Source: Actinobacillus arthritidis
Lineage (GTDB): Bacteria > Pseudomonadota > Gammaproteobacteria > Enterobacterales > Pasteurellaceae
DNA: 64,000 bases
Assembly (NCBI RefSeq): GCF_029774155.1
Contig: NZ_CP103833.1
Coordinates: 124,001 to 188,000, forward strand
Direction of reading: 5' to 3'
In this document: piece after piece, positions 57,844 to 64,000 of the stretch
Position numbering within the stretch: position 1 is the stretch's first letter
Layout: every line of letters starts with the position of its first letter
Translations under genes and position numbers: made by a program
Notes under the pieces: generated by a model
Seen by the model: only the letters and a program-made list of their open reading frames with translations
Database searches by the model: none
What the model was told of the DNA's origin: nothing

Positions 57844-58272
57844 TAAATATTTTGCAATTGCCGCCGCATTATTCGGTGATTTTGTTAGCTGGATGGCTTC
57901 TTTAACGCTCACCCATTTAAACGCTAAATGTTCACTTAATATCGGTTGTCGTTCTTGCGTTAAGGCAAGTAAAAACCAATGTTCCGAGCAGTGCGTGACA
58001 TCAGGCGCGTATTTATACCGAAAATGCGGAAAAATCTCAAATTCCACCGATTCGTTACAATCCGTTAGCGTAAGTTTTTCCGCTAAAATATCGATACCGA
58101 TTTCTTCTTTCACTTCACGAATTGCCGTTTCAAACGGCTGTTCGTTCGGTTCAAGCGAACCGGTCACCGACTGCCAAAATTCGGGATCGTCTTGGCGTTG
58201 CGGCATTAAGACTCTTCCCGAATTTTCTGCATAAATCACAACTAAAATGGAGTTAGGATTTTTGTATTTCAT
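57805..58272 (-). CDS. nudB: Dihydroneopterin triphosphate diphosphatase
   Basis: A 155-residue Nudix hydrolase removing pyrophosphate from dihydroneopterin triphosphate in folate synthesis. The Nudix box is GSLEPNEQPFETAIREVKEEIG. The normal end of the protein is near AIAKYL; the last residues TPLFRKEGQGEI are encoded by the repeat at 57725, which supplies the stop. ATG 58272 is preferred to 58278. Downstream of aspS. Confidence 0.9.
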   Translation of the reverse strand: MKYKNPNSILVVIYAENSGRVLMPQRQDDPEFWQSVTGSLEPNEQPFETAIREVKEEIGIDILAEKLTLTDCNESVEFEIFPHFRYKYAPDVTHCSEHWFLLALTQERQPILSEHLAFKWVSVKEAIQLTKSPNNAAAIAKYLTPLFRKEGQGEI

Positions 58273-58305
58273 CAGCAAAAAATAAGCGATTTTTGACCGC
58301 TTGTC

Positions 58306-60081
58306 TTATTCCGCTTTCTCTTTTTTCACGACCGCAATACCAAGCTCTTCCAATGCTTGTGGGTTTGCAAAACTCGGTGCTTCTGTCATTAAACACGCTG
58401 CCGCAGTGGTTTTCGGGAATGCAATCACATCACGGATATTTTCCGTGCCGGTAATAAGCATGGTTAAACGGTCTAAACCGAATGCAAGACCGGCGTGCGG
58501 TGGCGTACCGAATTTTAATGCGTCTAATAAGAAACCGAATTTTTCTTGTTGATCTTGTTCGTTAATACCGAGGATACCGAATACGGTTTGTTGCATTTTC
58601 GGATCGTAAATACGTACTGAACCGCCGCCTACTTCGTAGCCGTTGATAACCATATCGTAAGCATTCGCAACTGCATTCACCGGATTTGCCGCTAATTCTT
58701 CCGGCGTTAAACCTTTCGGAGAAGTGAACGGGTGGTGCATTGCAGAAAGGTTGCCTTCATCGTCTTTTTCAAACATTGGGAAGTCAATAACCCAAAGCGG
58801 TTTCCACGCTGAAAGATCGGTTAATGCTAAATCACGACCAACTTTCAGACGTAAAGCACCCATTGAGTCGGTAACGACTTGCCATTTATCCGCACCGAAG
58901 AATAAGATATCGCCGCTAGTTGCGTTAGTACGCTCGATTAATGCTTTGAAAACCTCTTCGTTTAAGAATTTTGCTACCGGGCTTTGGATACCTTCCATAC
59001 CGGCATTTACATCATTGATTTTCGCCCACGCTAAGCCTTTTGCACCATAGATACCGACAAATTGCGTATATTCGTCAATTTGTTTACGAGTAAGCGTTGC
59101 ACCGTTCGGTACACGAAGCACGGTTACACGACCGTCTGCTGAATTTGCCGGCTCGTTAAATACTTTAAACTCAACGTCTTTTAAAATGTCCGCCACGTCC
59201 ACTAATTCTAACGGGTTACGCAAATCCGGTTTATCTGAACCGAAACGTTGCATCGCTTCCTGCCATGTCATAATTGGGAATTTGCCTAAATCTACGTTTA
59301 AGCGATCCAACCATAAGCCGTGAATCATATTTTCCATTAATTCACGCACTTCTTCAGCGGTTAAGAATGAGGTTTCCACATCGATTTGGGTAAATTCCGG
59401 CTGACGATCAGCACGTAAATCTTCATCACGGAAACATTTTACGATTTGGTAGTAGCGGTCAAAACCTGACATCATTAACAACTGTTTGAAAAGTCGCGGT
59501 GATTGCGGTAACGCATAGAATTTACCGTTGTGTACACGGCTTGGTACTAAATAGTCACGCGCACCTTCCGGTGTTGCTTTGGTTAGCATTGGTGTTTCGA
59601 TATCAAGGAAGCCGTTGTCGTCCATATAACGACGTACGAAGCTCGTGATTTTTGCACGTGTTTTAAGTTTTTCCGCCATTTCCGGACGGCGTAAATCAAG
59701 ATAACGATATTTTAAACGTTGCTCTTCTGTGTTGTTTTGGTTGAAATCAAGCGGTAAAACTTCCGAGTTGTTATACACAATCACATTTTTCACTAACACT
59801 TCGATTTCGCCGGTCGCCATCTCTTTGTTGATTTGTGATTCATCGCGTGCAATCACCTCACCTTGAATTTGTACGCACGCTTCTGAACGTAGACCTGATG
59901 CAATTTTGAAAATCGCTTCGTCTTTCTCGTCAAAGAAAACTTGCACGATACCTTCACGGTCACGAATTTGCATAAAAATAAAACGACCAAGGTTACGCAC
60001 ACGGTGTACCCAACCGCTTAATGTGACGGTTTGACCAACGTGCGAGCGGTTTAAAGCACCGCAATAATGAGAACGCATCAT
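58306..60081 (-). CDS. aspS: Aspartyl-tRNA synthetase
   Basis: A 591-residue class II synthetase. The OB-fold anticodon domain ([23 protein letters not shown]) is followed by the catalytic domain with motif 2 [18 protein letters not shown], the GAD-type insertion domain and motif 3 GLAFGLDRL. Full length for the bacterial type. Start at 60081 or the adjacent ATG 60078. Confidence 0.97.
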   Translation of the reverse strand: MMRSHYCGALNRSHVGQTVTLSGWVHRVRNLGRFIFMQIRDREGIVQVFFDEKDEAIFKIASGLRSEACVQIQGEVIARDESQINKEMATGEIEVLVKNVIVYNNSEVLPLDFNQNNTEEQRLKYRYLDLRRPEMAEKLKTRAKITSFVRRYMDDNGFLDIETPMLTKATPEGARDYLVPSRVHNGKFYALPQSPRLFKQLLMMSGFDRYYQIVKCFRDEDLRADRQPEFTQIDVETSFLTAEEVRELMENMIHGLWLDRLNVDLGKFPIMTWQEAMQRFGSDKPDLRNPLELVDVADILKDVEFKVFNEPANSADGRVTVLRVPNGATLTRKQIDEYTQFVGIYGAKGLAWAKINDVNAGMEGIQSPVAKFLNEEVFKALIERTNATSGDILFFGADKWQVVTDSMGALRLKVGRDLALTDLSAWKPLWVIDFPMFEKDDEGNLSAMHHPFTSPKGLTPEELAANPVNAVANAYDMVINGYEVGGGSVRIYDPKMQQTVFGILGINEQDQQEKFGFLLDALKFGTPPHAGLAFGLDRLTMLITGTENIRDVIAFPKTTAAACLMTEAPSFANPQALEELGIAVVKKEKAE

Positions 60082-60190
60082 AAAAATATCCTTAATATAT
60101 TAAAAAGAGGTTTTCCGCTTTGCTAAATGCGGAGAAAAAATCTTTGGGATTATAGCGGAAAATTGCTGGAAATTGGAGAGAGGAAAAGAA

Positions 60191-60236
60191 ACAAGCGGTC
60201 GAATTTACAGATTTTTTTGCAAATTTGACCGCTTGT
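60191..60236. terminator. Facing uptake-signal pair between amidohydrolase and aspS
   Basis: ACAAGCGGTCGAATTTAC and GCAAATTTGACCGCTTGT are the arms; this is the full Apl uptake signal in both directions. Confidence 0.65.
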
Positions 60237-60276
60237 TAGTACTAAATCAGCATAAATATGCGTGAATAGTCGGAAA

Positions 60277-61263
60277 TTAGAGTAAACCTAAAACTTTTCT
60301 GCCATTAATTGAGGCGATATTTGCCATTTCTTCTAAGTTAGTAAAACGGCGACCGGCAGACAATAAGCTAAGTTCTTGCCACATATCGCCTTCACATAAC
60401 GGAACCATATAATCACAAATATTATCAGTACCGATTGCTACGGTAATACCTTCTGGGATTAATTCATCCGCCGGAGTCAGTGCATTGTGGAATGGCTGTA
60501 AATCTTCTTTACGACCGCTATCAATCCACGCCATTGGGCAAGCGATCACCATCATTTGTGAATCACGCATTTTTTGATAGAGCATTTTACGATATTCTTT
60601 CGGATGTGCGCCGATAGAGATGCCGTGAATTGCTACCACTCGACCTTGCATACCATGTTCGATTGCTTTGTCACATAATTGTTCGGTTTCTTTTTCTTTC
60701 GGGGTATTAAATTGGTCCACGTGTACATGCAACATCTTGCCGAGTGATTTGGCTTTATCCATCAAAATATCCATTGCTTCCATGCCTTTACCGAAATCTA
60801 ATTCATCACGGTATGGCAAGCCACCAATCATATCTACCATTTCAGAACCGATATCAAACCATTTTTTGGCATTCGGTTCGATAACACCTTTTAACGTTTG
60901 ATTGGCAAATTTTAAGGTAATATCACTTTTATATACTTCACGTGCTTTATGAGCGACGATAATGGCACGATCTTCACATACACCGTCAATATCAACAAAT
61001 GTACCGAATGCGGTTACCCCTTGTGAAATCATTAATTCAATCGCTTGTGAAAAACGACGATAATAGTCATCAACGGTTGAGTTACGTTTTACTTCGTCCA
61101 CTAAATCCCATTTTTGTTGGAGGTTGGCATTTTGGTAAATGGTAATTTTTTCTGGTGTCATGGTAAATGCACGGTCTGCATGAGCGTGAGCATTTACCCA
61201 ACCGCCTTTTTTAATAATTTCGTCACGGATATGGCTTTTTAGTGTACGAATTAACTGACTCAT
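60277..61263 (-). CDS. Cytosine-deaminase-like amidohydrolase
   Basis: A 328-residue amidohydrolase-superfamily enzyme with zinc-ligand motif NAHAHADRAF (His-x-His), HVHVDQF, the His in VVAIHGISIG and the catalytic Asp in IGTDNICDY. Closest in pattern to CodA and related pyrimidine deaminases; the exact substrate (cytosine or another amino-pyrimidine) is not certain. A PurR-like site and a long structured leader with two terminators lie upstream, and a TPP-controlled thiamine transporter gene is divergent. Confidence 0.82.
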   Translation of the reverse strand: MSQLIRTLKSHIRDEIIKKGGWVNAHAHADRAFTMTPEKITIYQNANLQQKWDLVDEVKRNSTVDDYYRRFSQAIELMISQGVTAFGTFVDIDGVCEDRAIIVAHKAREVYKSDITLKFANQTLKGVIEPNAKKWFDIGSEMVDMIGGLPYRDELDFGKGMEAMDILMDKAKSLGKMLHVHVDQFNTPKEKETEQLCDKAIEHGMQGRVVAIHGISIGAHPKEYRKMLYQKMRDSQMMVIACPMAWIDSGRKEDLQPFHNALTPADELIPEGITVAIGTDNICDYMVPLCEGDMWQELSLLSAGRRFTNLEEMANIASINGRKVLGLL

Positions 61264-61300
61264 CTTAAATTATTCCTCTTTACGACTGCTGATTTTTAGA

Positions 61301-61326
61301 CAAAAAAAAGATCTCTATAAGAGATC
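61301..61326 (-). terminator. Second leader terminator ahead of the amidohydrolase gene
   Basis: On the minus strand GATCTCT, a TTA/TAT loop and AGAGATC are followed by eight T's. It ends 38 bases before the start codon. Confidence 0.8.
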
Positions 61327-61343
61327 AATGAAATTTTGAAATA

Positions 61344-61385
61344 CCAAAAAAAGAGCCAAACACCATAATGAAATGATGTTTGGCT
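61344..61385 (-). terminator. First leader terminator ahead of the amidohydrolase gene
   Basis: On the minus strand AGCCAAACATCAT and ATGGTGTTTGGCT form a 12-pair stem with one mismatch, followed by CTTTTTTT. It is about 80 bases after the predicted transcription start. Confidence 0.8.
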
Positions 61386-61430
61386 AAATGAGTGTTTAAG
61401 TATGTTGTAAGGTTTTGCATATGAATTTAT

Positions 61431-61453
61431 CTAGGTCCTTTCTTGGCACTAGG
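61431..61453 (-). promoter_or_regulatory. Hairpin at the 5' end of the amidohydrolase leader
   Basis: Minus strand CCTAGTGCC, AAGAAA and GGACCTAG pair as CTAG/CTAG plus CC/GG with a two-by-two internal loop. It is the first structure in the leader and could be an aptamer or an mRNA-stabilising hairpin. Confidence 0.4.
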
Positions 61454-61458
61454 ATTGT

Positions 61459-61497
61459 AGTATAGTCATTTCTTCTTAAAAAGGCAAACGTTTGCTT
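61459..61497 (-). promoter_or_regulatory. Promoter and PurR-like operator of the amidohydrolase gene
   Basis: A perfect 12-base palindrome GCAAACGTTTGC (61484-61495) is the core of the PurR site ACGCAAACGTTTGCGT. It overlaps a minus-strand -35 (TTTGCC, 61483-61488), with TATACT at 61459-61464 after 18 bases. codBA of E. coli is also PurR-controlled. Confidence 0.7.
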
Positions 61498-61504
61498 GTG
61501 GTGT

Positions 61505-61533
61505 TTGCATTATATTTACGCATACCTTACAAT
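61505..61533 (+). promoter_or_regulatory. thiB promoter
   Basis: TTGCAT (61505-61510) and TACAAT (61528-61533) are separated by 17 bases. It starts 10 bases from the PurR-like palindrome, so PurR could touch both promoters. Confidence 0.6.
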
Positions 61534-61539
61534 TAACAC

Positions 61540-61622
61540 GTTCTCATTGGGGTGCTTTACAAAAGCTGAGAAATTACCCATAGAACCTGATCTGATTAGT
61601 ATCAGCGTAGGGATTTGAGACG
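61540..61622 (+). ncRNA. TPP riboswitch (THI element)
   Basis: Conserved TPP aptamer parts in order: GGGGTGC, GCTGAGAAA, TACCC, GAACCTGAT, and ATCAGCGTAGGGA, closed by P1 GTTCTCA with TTTGAGAC. It controls thiB. Downstream, GGATTTGAG (61611-61619) is the exact complement of CTCAAATCC (61664-61672), and TCCTTCTA (61670-61677) is the exact complement of TAGAAGGA (61691-61698), the ribosome-binding site, giving a translational switch. Confidence 0.95.
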
Positions 61623-61704
61623 CTTTTTTCTGATTTCTTACAACAGAAGTAAAGTAAGATTTACTCAAATCCTTCTATATTCCGTAAAATTAGAAGGACA
61701 ATTC

Positions 61705-62670
61705 ATGAAACTGACTAAACTTGCTGTGTTATCAGCATTTTTCACCGCCACCGCTTATGCTCAACAACCGGCATTAACCGTTTATACTTATGATTCATTT
61801 GCCTCAGATTGGGGACCTGCACCAAAATTAGAACCGTTGTTTGAACAGCAATGTCAATGTGATGTGAAATTTATGCCGTTTGAAGACGGAATTACGATGT
61901 TGAATCGTATTCGTTTAGAAGGCAAGAAAACCAAAGCGGATGTAATGCTCGGCATTGATAATTTCACGATGGCAGAAGCGGAAAAAACCGGTTTGTTTGT
62001 TCCGCATGGTTTAACGACAGGCACATTAAATTGGCAAAATAAAACATTTTATCCGTATGATTATAGTGAGTATGCTTTTATTTATGACAAACAGAAATTA
62101 GCAAGTCCGCCGACATCATTAAAAGAACTGGTTGAACGTCAAGATTTAAAAGTCATTTATCAAGATCCCCGTACCAGTACTGTTGGACGAGGGTTATTAT
62201 TTTGGCTAAACACGGTATATAGTGAACAAGCTGAACAGGCATGGAAAACTTTAGCGAAACATACGGTAACTGTCGGCAAAGGTTGGTCGGAAACGTATAG
62301 TGCGTTTTTAAAAGGTGAATCGGATTTAGTGTTGAGCTATTCGACTTCTCCGCTTTATCATCAATGGCACGATAAAACCGATAAATATGTAGCGGCACAG
62401 TTTAGCGAAGGGCATTTAGTCCAAACAGAAGTAGTCGCGATATTAAATACGAGTAAGCAAAAAGAATTAGCGACTAAATTCCTCGCTTTCTTACAACAGC
62501 CGGAAGCACAAAAAGTAATTTCTTACCATAATGTGATGAAACCGTTAGTGGATACAGTGGCTGATCCTGCGTTTAAAGTAATGCCGGAGTATAAAAATTT
62601 AGCATTTACGATGCCGAATGCTGAAACGATTAAAGGTTGGTTAGCAACTTGGTCGAAAAGCTGGCAATAA
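61705..62670 (+). CDS. thiB: Thiamine ABC transporter substrate-binding protein
   Basis: A 321-residue periplasmic binding protein with signal peptide (MKLTKLAVLSAFFTATAYA) and the ThiB pattern LTVYTYDSFASDWGPAPKL, ADVMLGIDNF, FIYDKQKL and SYSTSPLYHQ. ATG 61705 follows AGAAGGA. The permease and ATPase genes (thiP, thiQ), normally next, are not in this window; dksA follows instead. Regulated by the TPP riboswitch. Confidence 0.95.
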   Translation: MKLTKLAVLSAFFTATAYAQQPALTVYTYDSFASDWGPAPKLEPLFEQQCQCDVKFMPFEDGITMLNRIRLEGKKTKADVMLGIDNFTMAEAEKTGLFVPHGLTTGTLNWQNKTFYPYDYSEYAFIYDKQKLASPPTSLKELVERQDLKVIYQDPRTSTVGRGLLFWLNTVYSEQAEQAWKTLAKHTVTVGKGWSETYSAFLKGESDLVLSYSTSPLYHQWHDKTDKYVAAQFSEGHLVQTEVVAILNTSKQKELATKFLAFLQQPEAQKVISYHNVMKPLVDTVADPAFKVMPEYKNLAFTMPNAETIKGWLATWSKSWQ

Positions 62671-62896
62671 AATAAAGAAGAAGTAAAAATAATTTGAGTA
62701 AATTTTAACGGCTGAAGGAATCTTTAGCCGTTTCATTGTCTGCTAAGCGGTAAAAATTGCAAAAATTTTTGCAAATATTCATTGCCAAATAGGGCGACAT
62801 TTGTTATTTATACGCCCTTTTAAAATTCGTCCCAAATATTTTTATGACACTTTTATACTAAATTGGGGAATGTGCTATCCAACAAGGAGTGAAATT
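62671..62896. other. Intergenic region between thiB and dksA
   Basis: About 225 bases. It contains a single uptake-like signal (AAGCGGTAAAAATTGC, about 62745) with an imperfect facing arm of A/T character; no gene is seen. Confidence 0.4.
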
Positions 62897-63346
62897 ATGG
62901 CTCAAGTGGCAAACACCACTTCATTAGGTTTATTAGCTTTAGCAGGCGTAACACCTTACCAACCGAAAAAAGATGAAGAGTATATGAATGATGCTCAGAA
63001 AGAGCATTTTCGTAAAATTCTTCGTGCATGGCATGTTCAAATTATGGACGAAGCTGAGCGTACCAAAAATCAAATGCAGGAAGAAGTAGCAAACTTTGCG
63101 GACCCTGCCGATCGTGCTACTCAGGAAGAGGAATTTAGCCTTGAGTTAAGAAATCGTGATCGTGAACGTAAATTACTCAAGAAAATTGAGCAAACATTAA
63201 ATAGTATTTCGGAAGATGAATACGGTTATTGTGAAACATGTGGCGTAGAAATCGGCTTACGCCGTTTAGAAGCTCGCCCGACAGCGGATATGTGTATCGA
63301 TTGTAAAACACTCGCTGAAATCCGTGAAAAACAAATGGGCCTATAA
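62897..63346 (+). CDS. dksA: RNA polymerase-binding transcription factor DksA
   Basis: A 149-residue protein that enters the RNA polymerase secondary channel and works with ppGpp. It has a long coiled coil with the acidic tip DPADRATQEEE (Asp residues that act on transcription) and the zinc finger C-x2-C-x17-C-x2-C (CETCG..CIDC). ATG 62897 follows AAGGAG. pcnB follows, the order dksA-pcnB being common in gammaproteobacteria. Confidence 0.96.
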   Translation: MAQVANTTSLGLLALAGVTPYQPKKDEEYMNDAQKEHFRKILRAWHVQIMDEAERTKNQMQEEVANFADPADRATQEEEFSLELRNRDRERKLLKKIEQTLNSISEDEYGYCETCGVEIGLRRLEARPTADMCIDCKTLAEIREKQMGL

Positions 63347-63374
63347 GCTAATTAAAAAGAGTAAATAGCGGTAT

Positions 63375-63410
63375 AATAATGGACAATCTCGCATTGTCCA
63401 TTATTTTTAT
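63375..63410 (+). terminator. Terminator after dksA
   Basis: AATAATGGACAAT, CTCGC and ATTGTCCATTATT form a perfect 13-base stem followed by T's. Confidence 0.85.
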
Positions 63411-63449
63411 TTTACATGGCTATTTATTTTAATTTACTAGGGGTGGATT

Positions 63450-64000
63450 ATTTTTAACTATATTAAGTCGTTGTTTTCTCGACAAAAAAAAGGAAAAAAA
63501 CAACCGCTTACAGAACAAAACTTGTCTGAAGTAAAATCGGAAAAACGTGTTAAAGCGGTAGAATCTCAAACAAAATCCAAGCGTTCTGCTCCGACATTGA
63601 GTGAGCGACCTCAGCGTTCTTCTCAAAAATCTAAAAAAAATTCAGATGTTCCTTCTCATTTACTGCATAAAAAATTTACGGTAAGTGGTGGTCATTATGA
63701 TATTACGCCGAAAGATTTTCCTAAAAATGCGTTAGCAATTGTTGAAAAATTACAACGTGCCGGTTTTGAAGCGTATGTGGTTGGTGGTTGTATTCGAGAT
63801 TTATTACTTGGGCATAAACCCAAAGATTTTGACGTGGCAACCAATGCAAAACCGGAAGAAATTCAAAAAATCTTTGGTCGTCAATGCCGTTTAATCGGAC
63901 GACGTTTCCGTTTAGCCCATATTGTGTTTGGACGTGATATTTATGAAGTCGCAACTTTCCGAGCGGATCACAGCAATCATAGCAGTGATAAAATCTCGAA
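63450..64000 (+). CDS. pcnB: Poly(A) polymerase I, ATT start, 3' end missing
   Basis: Adds poly(A) tails to RNA for decay. The frame is closed upstream by TAG at 63438-63440, and no ATG, GTG or TTG occurs before ATT 63450, which lies 6 bases after AGGGG. From there it reads [17 protein letters not shown], a basic linker rich in Lys and Ser, then the nucleotidyltransferase domain with [13 protein letters not shown] and the KDFDVATNA metal-binding Asp pair. E. coli pcnB also starts with ATT. The gene continues beyond the window. Confidence 0.9.
   Translation, partial: MFNYIKSLFSRQKKGKKQPLTEQNLSEVKSEKRVKAVESQTKSKRSAPTLSERPQRSSQKSKKNSDVPSHLLHKKFTVSGGHYDITPKDFPKNALAIVEKLQRAGFEAYVVGGCIRDLLLGHKPKDFDVATNAKPEEIQKIFGRQCRLIGRRFRLAHIVFGRDIYEVATFRADHSNHSSDKIS

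Noticed and set aside
61325..61420. A 31-codon ORF in the amidohydrolase leader (minus strand) as a leader peptide
   Set aside because: It has no ribosome-binding site at proper distance and no run of regulatory codons; kept only as a possibility in the attenuator hypothesis.

Overview
The window reads as a chromosomal segment of a Pasteurellaceae bacterium of the Actinobacillus pleuropneumoniae type. The evidence is the gene set (Na+-NQR, rnf, srl, nrd, trp and recA loci with haemophilus-like order), about 40% GC, and many copies of the ACAAGCGGT uptake signal of the Apl subclade, often as facing pairs that double as transcription terminators. Species is an inference; no rRNA gene is present.

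Layout. 1-7.8 kb: end of nqrF, apbE, nqrM, mnmA, an MFS transporter, proC, rdgC and a HAD phosphatase. 7.8-10.4 kb: an AT-rich restriction-modification pair. 10.4-12.8 kb: an anaerobic ribonucleotide reductase operon (nrdG-nrdD) behind two tandem NrdR boxes. 13.1-20.7 kb: the rnf electron-transport operon (rnfABC, a TRIC-family gene, rnfDGE) followed by an lpxM-like acyltransferase. 21-27 kb: a sorbitol operon (srlA-E-B-D, gutM, a hexitol-phosphatase-like gene, srlR, gutQ) behind a CRP site. 27-31.5 kb: DUF302 protein, pabA, rmuC and the divergent pabB/pabC-like pair. 31.5-35.4 kb: recA, recX, yqfB, yrdD, tsaC, aroE. 35.6-36.0 kb: four tRNA genes (Met, Leu, Gln, Gln). 36-44.5 kb: ubiK, pgi, small and exported proteins, a methyltransferase, a GST, and trpEGD behind a TrpR operator. 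44.5-56 kb: Dyp peroxidase, small membrane ORFs, yciO, rluB, a TbpB-like surface lipoprotein, metR, a DASS transporter, metE, an M16 homologue and ruvC. 56-64 kb: lipoprotein, yebC, nudB, aspS, a cytosine-deaminase-like gene, a TPP riboswitch with thiB, dksA and the start of pcnB.

The most striking property is the number of broken reading frames in housekeeping genes (apbE, mnmA, proC, nrdD, rnfC, srlA, srlE, pabB, trpD, ruvC and others). At least twelve of these breaks fall where homologues predict a GCNGC motif: GCSGC appears collapsed to GCGC, or GCAGC appears expanded to GCAAGC or GCGAAGC. The window also encodes an m5C methyltransferase whose target domain resembles my recollection of GCNGC-specific enzymes. 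The simplest reading is systematic base-calling error at a methylated motif rather than mass gene loss, but this is an inference and intact GCNGC sites also exist.

Regulation visible in the sequence includes tandem NrdR boxes, a CRP site, a LexA-like box filling the recA promoter spacer, a TrpR operator over the trpE promoter, a PurR-like palindrome, a complete TPP riboswitch with its ribosome-binding-site sequestrator, and an unexplained leader with two successive intrinsic terminators ahead of the cytosine-deaminase-like gene.
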